From: Tetrahymena elliotti 4EA
Taxonomy: Eukaryota; Ciliophora; Oligohymenophorea; Hymenostomatida; Tetrahymenidae
Direction of reading: 5' to 3'
Assembly: GCA_000231825.2 (NCBI GenBank)
Contig: JH720298.1
Location: forward strand, 1,766,736 to 1,830,735
DNA length: 64,000 nucleotides
The position numbers and the translations under genes are program-made. The notes under the pieces are model-generated. The model did not search any database. It was given only the letters and a program-made list of their open reading frames with translations, and was not told the origin of the DNA. How positions within the stretch are numbered: the first letter of the stretch is position 1; every line of letters starts with the position of its first letter. Of the stretch, positions 1-12,791 are shown piece after piece.

Positions 1-2
1 AT

Positions 3-3000
3 CTAAGAATTAGTTTATAGGAATTTACATTAAATATTGGTAAATTAAATGAATTAAATGATAAAAGCTATCAAAATCTTTAAGATTTTTTAAGTGATTA
101 AAAAGATCTTTAAAAATTATCAATAAAAATTGGATAGGAAAATTGCTTTGGGAATGAAAATTTAGAAAAAATTAGCTTAGCTTTGAAAAATATGACAAAT
201 TTAATTGAATTCAGCTTTGACTTTGACTTATCTAGAATTAATCAAAATGGCCTTAAGGTTTTTAGTGAATCTCTTTGCTGCTTAAGTTAATTAGAAAAGC
301 TATACTTTAACAATTCAAATAAACACTCTATTATGGAAGGATTATCTTTAGTTTTTGATTCATTCGGTTACATGAAATAGCTTACAGATTTACGAATAGT
401 TTTTGAATATGAAAAAGTAATCTATACTGAAGATTCTTAAATTTTAGCGAAAAGTTTCAAAAATTTAAATAAATTAAAACATTTAGAATTGAAAGGTTTT
501 AATCTATTCTAATTAATATTAGATGATGAGTTGGCTGATATTCTCTCAAGTAAAATAAACTTAGAAACTCTTATTCTATTCTTTAATAAAATTCCTTAAA
601 AAAATCAATTCTTTTCAGTGCTGTCTACAAATTTAGAAAAATTGTTAAATTTAAAAGAATTTTAATTTTAAATTTCTGAAATCAATAAAACTCAACAAGA
701 TTCATCAGAACAATTCGATTTCTTTTCAAGAGCTTTGATGAAGTTAAAAAATTTAGAGATCTTAAACTTTTAAATTAAATTTGGAAATGAATTTGAAATA
801 TGGCAATACATTGATTTCGGAGATGCAATTAAATCTTTAGTTAATTTGAAGTAATTAGAATTATTGATTGAAGATAACAATGGATTGGATAGAAAGTCTT
901 TAACTAGTTTATTTGAAGGAGTACAATAAGCGACAGGTCTAGAAAATTTAAAAATAAAAATCAACACTTTAAAATCAAAGCCAATTTTTAGCTAATTTTA
1001 AATAATAGGAAATGCTTTGAAAAATCTAATAAATTTGAAAAATTTAGACATAGAAATATTAACAGATTCTATTGTGTATATATAGGTAAAACATCTAGCT
1101 ATTGGATTACAATTATTAACAGAATTAGTGTAACTCAGAATAAATCTAAAATCTCAGTCAAATTTATCTATGTAAGAGGTCATTTTCAATTAAATATAAG
1201 GTCATACTAAAATAGAGAAATTAGAACTTCTTCATGAATGCTTAAGCAATGATATTAAATACTATGCAATTTAAGAAAATCTAAAGATGTGTACAGCTAA
1301 TAATTTAAAAGAGTTGCATATTTAATTAGATGCTAATTATTTCTATGAGTTATCTGATTCATTCTAGTAGTTTTTTGATACAGCTTAAAATTTAGAAATT
1401 GCAGATATTGAAATTGTTTACAATATGATCAACAGATATGGCAAAGATTTCTTGATTTTTGTATACTTTTTGAAATTACCTAGCTCACTTTTAGACTTGA
1501 ATTTAAAATTCAAAATAAATAAATAAATTTTGAGTGATGAGTTGATGGTCTGTGAAATGTTCTAAAACCTCAAAAATTTAAAATCATTAAAAATTGAATT
1601 TAATAATAAAATAACAAAAAGCATCATTTTCGATTTACAGAAATGTCTTTCTTATTGTCCTAAATTAGTCGCTTTCAATTTAAAACTTGGATTTTCTCTT
1701 TACTAAAAGGAAGGATAAAGTTTGATATCAATGATAAAGCAGTTGCCTCATTTAAGAGAATTAGAGTTAATTATTCCCTATTTTACAGGTTTTCAAAAAG
1801 ATTTCATTTAAAAATTCAAGCAAACTTTATCATCTCTAAATAAATTATATTATTTGAATTAAAGCATAAAATTTCTTGAAAGAACAAATACTGATTAATA
1901 TGATCATATTAATAATCTGTAAAATTTAGTTGAATGCCAAATATCCTCAAAATAACTTTCAATAGATAAAAAAATATAAATAAACCATAGAGTTTCTTAA
2001 AAATTTGAGTAAAATGATGAAAATAATTTAGAGAAATAAACAGAAAATAATGTTGTTTCTAATATGAATTGTCTTTCTATTTAATTTAATCATAAAATGA
2101 CTCCCTTTTGTTATTTTGAGAGTTTAAAGAACTTAAAAAACTTATCTTAGCTGAAAGAGTTATCTTTGAATTTAAAACAATTAGTTTATTTTACAAAAAC
2201 AGAAATTTAAGAATTAAGATTAGGATTATCTCAACTCTAAATTCTTTAAAAGTTGAGTTTGAACTTTGAGCATTATTAAGGATAAAGAATTTGCAAGAAG
2301 TTAATTTATGCCATAGGAAAGGGTTTACAGTCCATTTAAAATGTTGAGAATTTAAAGCTAGATATTTTAAAAGATGAACAGTTTTCATATTAAAATTATT
2401 TCCAGCAATTACTTAAAGGAATTTTCAATCAAAAAAACATCATTAAATTGAATTTAGAGCTTGCAGGTTGCCTTTAGAGTGAGTTTTAAATTTTAGATTT
2501 TGAAAATATTTTAGGTAAATTAAATTTAATCTAAGATTTGAGTCTGCAAATTTCTGGTGAATTTAATGAAGAGAATCAAATCAAATTAGGAAGAGGAATC
2601 AATTTACTTTAAAAATTGAAATATCTTTCAATCAAAATAAAGAGTAAGCTAGAAATAAGTCTAATAGGAGAAGAATCTATCATTTAAGCAATAGAAAATC
2701 TTAACTTTTTATAAGAAATAAGTGTTGACGTTAAAAGTTAAAAAACTAAAGGCAGCAGTAAAGATCAAGCTGAAGGAAATACTGTTTAAGTTTTTAGAAA
2801 TAAAAAGTGTCTTTCAGATTGTTTGTTTTCATTTAAGAACTAAACCAAATTAAATATTTAAGAAAGTGATTAATATCTAATTGATAATATTAAAGAATTT
2901 TAATTAACAAGTGATTAAAATTAATTAAGTTTAGATAATTATAAAGAATTTTTTGTTATCTTTATGAAACATTTAAGAAAAATAAACAAGCTAAAAATCG

Positions 3001-3692
3001 AAATGAAAGTAGAATATGTTTATCCAGGATCAGAAAAATATGTACTTATATCTGGGAAAATCGATGGGTGTGTCGATTTGAATCTAAAGCTTAAATTTTA
3101 GCAATTTATTGAGAATAATATCTTTTCCTTTTTACATGAAGTTGACTCTGTAGGAAAAATTTGTTTGATTTTGGGTTAAGATTTTTATCAAAATTAATTA
3201 ATATTTGAACACAACTTTAAATCGTTGGACCATTTGAAAGAATTAAGCATTTAGTTTTATAGATAATCCAATTCAGAATAAGTATTTTCAGATTTTTCTA
3301 AAGGTTTGAGATATTTGAAAAATTTAACAAAATTAACAATGAGTTTTTTTTAATGTAGTACATCAACAAAGCATTTAGAAGAGTTAAAAGCTAGCTTAGA
3401 GTAAATTAAGAGACTACATTATTTAAATCTTTAGTTTTATGTATAATACTCAGGATTCAAAAAATATCTGATAAATTACATCATCTCTTTCAGCAATTTG
3501 TCCAATTTAAATCAAATTTTTATTAAGCACTCAGACTATGAATCAGAAGGAAAAGTTGAGAGAAAACTCTCTCAAAAAACTTTATAAAGAAAATATTTAA
3601 GATTAGTCAATTATTCAATTTAATTAGTTTAGTTCCCTTATTTAATTTATAAATAAGACGAAATCATTAATAAAGCATATGAAGAGCTTTGA
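3..3692 (+). CDS. Large leucine-rich-repeat protein, 5' truncated by window edge
   Basis: One uninterrupted frame of 1229 codons runs from the window edge to a TGA at 3690-3692, with dozens of TAA/TAG codons read as Gln. The N-terminus lies outside the window. The protein is almost entirely irregular LRR-like repeats of the type 'NLxxLxxLxLxF' (for example LKHLELKGFN, NLEILNFQIK, LKNLTKLTMSFF). The spacing is looser than canonical 24-residue repeats and resembles the ciliate-expanded family in which LRR tails follow kinase-like domains. No signal peptide or membrane segment is visible in this part. The gene at 60013 ends with the same kind of repeat and may be a relative, so the missing N-terminus could hold a kinase-like region (inference). 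Function unknown; a protein-binding scaffold is the safest reading. No intron is needed anywhere in the visible part. Confidence 0.85.
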
Positions 3693-4281
3693 TAAAAAAA
3701 ACCCAAAATTAATTAATTCTCACTAAAATATTTGTTTCATTTATTTTCTTGTGTTCACATTTTCTTAAACAAAAAATTTTTTTATTTTAACATAGCACTT
3801 GCTGTTAAATTAGTCAGGAGAAATCAATAATTTACAAACAAATTCAAAATAACTTTCATTTAATTCTATTTCTGCTTTTGAAAATAATTTTTTCATTCAT
3901 TCATTTAGATATTTAAAAAAAATAAATCCAAAATATTTTTTTGGTATTTTTCATGGCATTACTTAGATTAACTTTAATAAAAGATAGTTAATATTTTCAA
4001 TCAAATTTGAAGATTTTAAAATAAATAATAAAATTGATTAAATTATATATAGATGAAACCTAAGGTCTTTGCTATAATATATAGCCTTTAATTACAATAT
4101 GTATGTATATGACATTAGATTTGCGTAAAAAAATCTAAATTGAAAAAATAAAAGAAAAGTAGAAGAAATGGATGGATAGATAATATAAATAATAAAATAT
4201 GAAATTACTAATAAAGATAGAGATATTTTGAAAGTTAATATAGTTTTTATTAATGTAATATTCAATTAAGTTTTACAAAAT
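3693..4281. other. Intergenic, convergent gene ends
   Basis: AT-rich DNA between the TGA of the LRR gene (+) and the TGA of the ankyrin gene (-). Both 3' UTRs and their polyadenylation signals must lie here, but no distinct motif could be assigned. I saw no coding or structured RNA signal. Confidence 0.5.
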
Positions 4282-6490
4282 TCATTAATTAATTATTCTA
4301 GTAATATTAAAATAACCTAATTCTACAGCTAATTGATAAGGAGTTCTATTTTTGTAATCTTTGGCTTATAAATTGGAGCCTTTTTCTATTAATAGCTAAG
4401 TCAAATTTTCATAATTTCTTTTAACAGCCCAATGCAATCCAGTATAAAAATACTTTTTAATTAAAATTGTTTAGAAAGATAAAAAATAAATAAAAGAAAT
4501 ATCTTACATTATCAACAGAGAATATTAATTCAGGATTAGCTTAGAGATCTTCAATAACTTCTTTTATTTTATTATGTCTGATTTTTAAAAAGTATTTCTC
4601 TTAATTGTTCGCTTTTGGACTTTATATTTGGGAGATTTACTGTTTGTATTTATCATGAACAGGTGAGAAGAAATTCTCATCTATTTCATATTATTTTAAT
4701 TAAAGCAATTTGCTTGTAAAGTTTTCACTCATAGCATCTAATTATTCAATAGGGTCAATACTAAAGTTTTAATTCTTTTAACTTAGCTGAATCTTAATAT
4801 TATTTTATTAAGATTTATTTAATGAGCTTCTTTGTTTTTTGATAGATAAAGTAGGTGATTTCAAAATAATAGAATCACTTTATCCTAAAAAACTATTCCC
4901 ATCTTCTTACTATTGAAGTTGTTAAATAAGTGGAATTTGTTATTATTAATTGTTATTTTATTATTCTTAATAAGGATTTTAATTTTAAGTAAAATTTTCT
5001 AAGAAATTTTGTTATTTTGGCAAGTGGTTTTAAGGTGTGTCGTGTTGTTTAATTGTTTAAATATTTTATTTTTAAACAGTTTGGTGAATTTTTTAGTTAT
5101 TACTTTAATCTTTTAAATTATTATGTTATTCAGTCATTTTTAAATTATTATTTATATCTGAATATTTTTATTTCAGAACTCCCTTTAAATTGTGGGCATT
5201 TCTTTCTGTTTGATTATCAGAAAATATATTATTTTATTTTGTGGTATTTTTCACCTGCTAAAGGGATTTTATTGCGTTTTAAATTGTTTAAATTTGTTAG
5301 ACTTAAGATACGATCCTTTTTGTTGGAGATTGGCAAGCACTTCCTGCATTAGATGAAGACTAATTTTGAATACTTTATATATTTGCTCCATTATTTTAAG
5401 ATCTAGCTAATGGAATGTTAGAAAATCTTTCTTATTTAGAAATAGAAATGCTATTTTATATTGAGTTTTTCCTGCTAAGAATTGTGTTTGGTGAAGTAAC
5501 ACTTTCTTACAAATGAGCCATCTTTTGAGGAAGCAATAAGCAAGTTTATATTTTCATTGACTTTTTATTACAAAAACCTTCAGGTTCATCAAGAGCATCT
5601 GTGAAGCAGAGATTGTAGAGATTAACTGATCCTGTAAACTTCCTAAATGAATTAGTGATAATTTAATCAGCCATAATTTTATCTTATTAAAGTTCTTGAT
5701 TGTTTTTAATAATTTGCTATTTGGCCATTTAAATATATAATTTCTCTCTTTCTTCTCTTTCATTTTTAAATCTTTTTTGCTAAATTTGATCAATTAAAAA
5801 CATTTTTTGTCTATTAAATTGCTTTTCTTTATCTTTTAAATTCTGGATAAGATCTTATTTGTCATGATTATCTTCTTAATACGATTTCACAAGAGGATCT
5901 CTAGTATTTTTTATGTTTTTCAGGATGAAATTTTCATCTTTTTTGAGAAAATTATAAATGTCAATCTCCTACTTCAACTCTATTAAATAAAAATATGTCA
6001 GCTAAAAATTAATAAATGGAAATGTTTAAATGTCTTTCAATAAATTTATAATTTTGTGGAATTTACTCTTTGATTTTTTCAATAAATCTGTTCTTATTTT
6101 GAATAAACTTGATGACTTCATAATTTATAAAGGAGATGAAGTTCTCGAAGTTTAAGGACTAAGAAATTAAAAGATTTAAGATTTGTTGTTCTTGCTGACA
6201 GATAAAGATCTTTTGTTAGACATAACAAGACTGCTATTGGTTCTTGGAGTAGCAAAATTAGTTGTAATGTTGTCTGTAATAGAATCAGTTTAGTGTTTTT
6301 CTTGCAGTTCATCTTTTACATGTATTATATTTTTAAAATTGTAAAAATCTATCTTTTTCTTTAATGGAGTAGATGCTCGAGAACTACTAGCAGTAGCATT
6401 CACAACGTTAGCAAATGGAGACTAAAATTTGAAAAACTCAGATTATTTAAAAGGAGATAATGGTTAAGAGCTTGATTTTGATCTTTTCAT
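4282..6490 (-). CDS. Q-rich coiled-coil protein with C-terminal ankyrin repeats
   Basis: Two exons (4508-6490 and 4282-4452; intron 4453-4507, GTAAGA..AAAAG) give 717 aa. The start is the ATG at 6488-6490 (MKRSKSSSQPLSPF). Residues 1-150 are Ser/Pro/Thr-rich with several basic SP sites. Residues about 180-300 are charged and probably coiled coil (KEKQFNRQKMFLIDQIQQK). A long Gln/Asn-rich stretch follows. The last roughly 90 residues, split by the intron, are ankyrin-like: one helix pair ending in PELIFSVDN, then a clear repeat GLHWAVKRNYENLTQLLIEK and NRTPYQLAVELGYFNITRII. The gene ends at TGA 4282-4284. Ankyrin repeats bind partner proteins; no catalytic domain is seen, so the function is unknown. 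The intron is supported because the ankyrin frame is continuous across it. Confidence 0.85.
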
Positions 6491-8143
6491 TTAAGTATGA
6501 TTGTCAAATTATTTTTTATTAATCTACTTATTTTCAATTAGTATTCAGTAAGCTAGCTTTATTAAATTATTTGCGAATTAATTAATTTAGGGCTAAATAC
6601 TTTGCTGAAGTAATTACATATTTCTATAAAAACTATTGGTTCTCACACTATTATTTTATTATTTAGTCTTTGGTATCCCAAATAAATATTTGTTCTTATT
6701 AAAATCTCAGAAATGCTTTTTTCTCATTTCATCCATCATTCTTGTAAAAATTTCTAATTTAAAAAATATCAAAAAGCAATAAAAATACTAAACACAATTT
6801 TGTAAATAAAATCAAAAAGTTAATTCACTCACTTAATAATTTTAATCTTTGTTTTTTTAAATAAATCCCAAAGCATGGTAATTATATTTCATATTAATTG
6901 ATTTCATTTAACTAAATTTCAGTTCAAAATAGTTATTATAAATTAATTTATTTTCATACATAGATATTAACTAAAATAAATTATCCTAATTTAGATTTAG
7001 GTAACCCAACCCTCAAAATTTTTCAACTAAGTAAAATTGGAAAATATTTAAGTTCTTTTTTAATAATATATTTGTATACATCCATCAGAATATTTTAATT
7101 CAATTAAAAAACAAAAATATCTTTGCCTAAATTATCTTTGTTATGATAAATATTAAATAAATATATTCTTATGAAAATTAAATATGTAATTTTTTAATAA
7201 AAATTAATTTACTGAATCAATTTCAAGTATTTCTTTTTCTACAATAGATGAAAAAAGTTAAGTTTATTTATTATTGTTTTTTATTTACTTGTGATATTAT
7301 TTGAAATGAATTTTTTTATTTTAAAAAAAAGAGAGGCCATCGTCAATCAATAAAACAATAAGTAATATTTTTAGATTTCTTTTGTTTTAATTTAAAATTT
7401 TTGTAGTTCTATAGAATTTTAATTAATAATTATTTAGATTTGAAAGAATCCGTTAAACAAGCAACAAAAGTATTTAAATGTAAAAATAAATTAATTGCAA
7501 ATTAATAAATCTCTGTCAAAAAATCGTTGGATAAATGAAGCATATTGAATCATTTGTCAAAGAAATATTTATTTTATAAATTTAATTATTTGAATACTTT
7601 GATTGAATGTGCCTTAAAGAATAAAATAAATATGGCTTGTAACTGAGGTTGATAGTAAACTAACCAAACCTTCATAGAATGGTGAATAAAGTTAATTATT
7701 TTATTCTTGTTTATTAGATTTCATGTAAAATTTAAGATTTGATAATCTAAGGTATATATTAGTAAGTGAGTGAGTGAATGAATGAATATATTATTCTAAA
7801 TTTGAATGAGAGAATAAGTGTGTGGTTTACTATTATTAATATTAATAATTGTGTGAAGGAAGGATTGATTGATTGAAATTGATCATAAATTATTACTATA
7901 TTAGAAAGATTGATTGATTGAATATTTTAATAGATAAGAAATTAATTAATTAATTAATTAATTAGCTTATTCTTTATTAATTTACAATTTATTTGTTAAT
8001 AATTTGTAAAGCTTTATTAATATATAGATTATTTCTTTGATTTATTGATCAATCAATCTTATAAAGCTTTTTGATATTAAATACATTGTATATAACAGCT
8101 GCAATTAAAAGAAGCAGTAAGTAAGAGAGTGGAGTATTTGTAA
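6491..8143. other. Intergenic between divergent genes
   Basis: About 1.65 kb of roughly 80% AT DNA that should carry the promoters of the ankyrin gene (-) and the phosphatase gene (+). It contains simple repeats: GAAT/GATT tetramers near 7770-7925 and an ATTA/TTAA run at about 7942-7966. Short ATTGATTGATTG and CAATCAATC segments at 7861-7920 and 8046-8060 are inverted with respect to each other. I found no gene. Confidence 0.5.
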
Positions 8144-11100
8144 ATGTAGATTAAAAAAAGGACTTTCAGCACTTAAGGATAAAATTAGGACTCTATGCAA
8201 TCGCAGTAGAGTGAATATATAAAATTAGCATAGGATTAAAATCAAACATAATATCAGGGAATGCAAAATGCAATAACAAAGAATAGCTCTTTAGAATCTA
8301 ATGTTTAGAGCATTAATATTAATAATAATAGTAATTAAGTTAATAATCTTCTTTACAAAATCAGCATTTTATCACCAATAAAGAAGCACCCAATGAATAG
8401 GAAGAATATTTATTACAAATAAAATGAGCAAAATTATTATGAAGAAATGATTTCTCCTTTAGGATAATAACATATGTCTCATTTTTCAAATTAGAGCTCA
8501 ATTCATAATTTATCTTTAGATGATGGCTCTCTTTTGTAAAATAAAAACATTCAAAACATAAATTTTTTAGAAAGCGATTTGTCAAGTGAGAGTAATAACA
8601 ACAGCCAGCTTTTTAGTTCTGTAAAATTTGACATCTTAGAAAATAGATAATTAAGTAAATTTCAATTTTTTCAATTTTTCATTTTCGATTTCTACTTACT
8701 TTGATTAATAGCCGTAGAAATTGTTAACAAAGTTTCATTCAGGTGTAACTAATTTCATATCTTTACTATATTGAAAAAAATACTAACAAAATCAACCTCA
8801 CAATTTATAACAGAAAAAGCTTTAGAAGTATTAAAAAAGATAAATTAAAGAGAATAATTAAAATTATTTTATCAATTCAAATATTTGTTTAGGATTTAAA
8901 GTAAATTTACTCAAAAAATCCATTCAAATTAATAAGGAATTTCGATTTTAGTGATTATTTTACATTTTATTTTTTGCTTTATAATTAGGTCAAGGAAAGA
9001 AAAGTGAGATGCTAAGTAGATAAAGAAAATAGGTAATTGGTAAATATCCAAACTAACTACCATCGATACAAGGATCAAATAATAGTATAGATATATCAAT
9101 GATTTAAACAAGAAAATAGTCAGGCTAAACGAACATGCAAACACCTTTAAAAATATAGAAAATGAATTAAAATGGGTTTAAAAATTAATAAAATCTGAAT
9201 GGAAAGAAAATAATTCCACTCTTCAATCAGAATACAAATTCAACAAGTAATAATAGCAATGTGATGACTTAAGATAATGATATCTCAAATTAAAAAATAA
9301 ATAATTAAGACAAAAATATCAATCATTTTAGCATTATTGACAACTAGAATCAATACAATCCAGCTGCAGGAATGTATGGGACAAAAGCAAGGAAATTAAT
9401 TGATTTAACTGATATACCTTAAATAAATTCTAAAAATAACATCAGACATTCATCTTAAAATTCAAAAGAAAATAGTCTAAATAATTCAATGAGTGGTTAA
9501 CAATTTCTAAAATCTAACAATAATATTTTTAATTCTGGGTACAAGTAGCCTTAAATCACTTATTAAGCTGTTTATGGTAGTGAAAATGATTTATTTGATA
9601 TATAAGATAAAATGAGCATTCATACACCAGTTAAATAATCACCTCATTTCTAGAGCGAAAGTATTTCTTATGAAAGTTTTTCTTAAACGCCTGAAGTGAA
9701 GTCGTCTTCTTTGAGAAATCAAACAAAATTTGAAAGAGTTATGGAATCATAAATTAGCTAAACAGTGAGTTTAAATAAAAATTGTGAAGAAATAAAATAA
9801 TAAATGAGTATTCAATCTTAGAGATAAGTAGGAAATAATATTTATAATAAAAACTAAATACCCAAAATAAACTCTGAATAGCAACAATAAATTAAAATAC
9901 TTAAAAACAAATCAAACAACAATTAAACCAATTTGTAAAATAAATAAATTCAAGTTGTCAAATAAACTAAAAATCCTAAGCACATAAGCACAGAAGGAGG
10001 GGTAAACTCGGAAAATGATACTTAAATACAAAAAATAAAAGGAGATTAATCAGCTGGAGCAATGACTTCTTCCAATATTGCATCCAAAAAGAATAGCTTA
10101 GTTTTAGTTAAACAAAGTAATAATAAATTAAGAAATAATGCTAAAGTTATTAGAATAAATTAAATTTAAAATATGACTGAACTCTTCCCTGAAAACACTT
10201 AGAATGTTGCACATTCTTAAATCGTTATCAAAGACGGCAAAATCATTTAAAAAGAACTCAATTCAAATTAAAAACAAGTCAATTCTTCATCAAGTTAAAA
10301 TATTAAATCAGAAAGCAATCAAACTGCTGCTTAAAACAACAACAATAATAATAATGGTTAATAACAAAATTTAGAATCTAATTATGTAACTTTTAAGGAT
10401 ATTCCTGTTGCTAATTCATGTGATCCAACGCTCTACAGAATAAGTGTTTAATCTTAAATGGTAAATTAAAAAGATAATCTAGTTAAGAATTCTTAATTAA
10501 GTAATTCAAATGGTAATTTATCTGAATAATCTACAAGCAATGTTTAAGAGAAATAGAGTTTTATTTAGAGTTAAAGTGATTAAGATATTAAGGAGGAATA
10601 CATGAGGAATAGTGGGGGTAATATCAATTCTATGGGCTGCACAAAAGATGAGATAGAATATACTAAGGACGGTATTGAAATATATAAAAGTAAGAATTTA
10701 AGCAGCTGTTTTTCAAATAGTGCTTTGAGTTAATGCAGCATTTAAACAGTTGGATCTATGAGTAGAAAGAAAATAAATTTAACTATGCTGGTTGCATATG
10801 GAGAATAACTTTGTAAATTAAATGAGATCTTTTAAGAATTTGAAGTTTAATCTTCTCCAAATAAACATCTTACTGATAATCCAATATTTCTTTAAAATTT
10901 ACTTCAGAAATGTCATTGGTTTCTTGATATCATTAATACTGAAAAAGACTTAGAATAGTTACCTTTGCTATTTAAAGATGAAAAATCAAGAAAAATTATA
11001 AAGCAATCTATGGTGTTTGAAAGATGTGTGATTGTGATGATTGCTTAGAATTTATTAGACAAAGATGTGTTTAACAGCAATTATAAATATCTTAAAGGAA

Positions 11101-12380
11101 TAGTTTATTATGCTTATTAAAATTATATAAACACTATTTCTATTATACATCACAAGATGTCTAATTAGCTCACTTTCTCTAAATTAAATATTCATTCATA
11201 AAATTAGTCAAATGCTATGAAAAACAGCAGAAGTGGTCAATTTTAAAATGATCAAAGCTATGCTGCTGCTAATAACAGCAACTTATTGAATAATCCAACA
11301 ATCAGCACTATTCATAATACCAACACTTTAAGCACTTGCTTAAACTAAGAAGATAAATTGAATCGTGTAAATAAAAATTAAATAGAATATAATGAAGATG
11401 ATGAAGAAATTGATCCTTACACTAAATAATAATTTATGAAACTAGTTAGAAGACAGTCTATGCATATAACACCTAATGCATCTCCTTAAAGACCTCAATA
11501 AAAATGGGTAGTGACTTTACTTAATCAAATAAGATAAAATAATGAAATTTCAATTAACTCATTTAAAAATATTTCTAAAAACGATAAAGAATTCTATTCA
11601 TACATGCTTAATTTTATTAAAAATATTGATAGAAGTAACTCCGTTAACTAAATTTATAATACAATGCTTTAGTATTTTAGCCTCTATCTTATTCAAAAAT
11701 ACCAACAAATGGATACTCCTCTTCATTTTTCTATACCTTTCTTGTCAACAGCCCCTGCACCATATTTACCTGAAATGGATAAAAAGCACAATTACACATT
11801 AGTATTAGATCTTGACGAAACCTTAATACACTACACAGAAGCATATAATAATGTCAAGCAGTTTGTTGTAAGACCTTATGTTTAAACTTTCTTGCATCAG
11901 ATCAGTGAATTCTATGAAATTGTCGTTTTTACAGCAGGCATGCCAGATTATGCCAACTGGGTAATTGATAATTTCGACACAAAAGGATTCATTAAGTATA
12001 GACTTTACAGGTAAATAAATTAATTTTAATTATTTCTTTTTTTAAGTTAAAATTGAACATTTTAAAATAGGCAGCACACTTTGCAAATATAAAATACCTA
12101 CATAAAAGATTTAAGCAGAATTGGAAGAGACCTTTCTAAAGTTATAATTATTGATAACCTAGCAGAAAACTTCTAATTTTAACCTGACAATGGAATATTT
12201 ATCAGAGCATGGACAGAAGATCCAACAGATACAGCATTAGCTGAGCTTTTACCACTCCTAAAAGAAATAGCTGTCAAAAAAAGTGAAGATGTAAGAGTTG
12301 CACTTAAGATTCTAAAGGAATAAATATAGAAAAACATAGAAGAAGGAATAGAATTTCCTCATCTTAATTTAAAACTTTGA
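8144..12380 (+). CDS. NIF/SCP-type CTD phosphatase-like protein with giant Q/N-rich N-terminus
   Basis: Exons 8144-8654, 8989-12010 and 12071-12380 encode 1280 aa. The C-terminal ~175 residues form an NLI-interacting-factor (FCP1/SCP, HAD superfamily) phosphatase domain. The catalytic motif DLDETLIHY begins near residue 1111, followed by VVRPYVQTFLHQISEFYEIVVFTAG read in two parts, and a motif-III-like KVIIIDNLAENFQFQPDNGI. Family members remove phosphate from Ser in the RNA polymerase II CTD or other nuclear proteins. The first ~1000 residues are low-complexity Gln/Asn/Ser. A conserved-looking helical segment (about 780-880, KINLTMLVAYGEQLCKLNEI) precedes the catalytic part. The last intron is certain, because LYR|QHTLQ is continuous. 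The 334-bp first intron fits the reading phase but could hide small exons. Family members are usually 250-470 aa, so the N-terminal extension is exceptional. Confidence 0.88.
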
Positions 12381-12791
12381 TTAACTCAATTTCATAATAA
12401 ATTCTTTAAAAATTAAATTCCCTTGTAAATAAAATCCAATTTAATTATTTCATTTGTATTCATTCATTCTAACTCACTCATCAAAAACTTTTCAAAATTT
12501 AATTTTTCTAATCTTTATTTTTTTTGAAGTCATTTTTTAAATACCATTAAAAAATTCACACTTTCCACTTGAAAGTTTTTCCAAAAATTAATAAATTCAC
12601 TGACGGAAAAATCTTTAAAAATAGCAAAAAAAGTGACAAATTAAAAAAAAGATTATATGACTAATTATGGTAAGAGTTTTAATCAAAAAAAATTGAATTA
12701 AATTTATGAAATAATAAATTTTTAAAAGTATTTTGAGAATAAATAAAAAAAAAAAAATATAAAAAATTATAAAAATTAGATTTATTATAAT
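12381..12791. other. Intergenic, convergent gene ends
   Basis: A 411-bp AT-rich spacer between two convergent stop codons, with A- and T-homopolymers near 12520 and 12750. Nothing else recognised. Confidence 0.5.
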
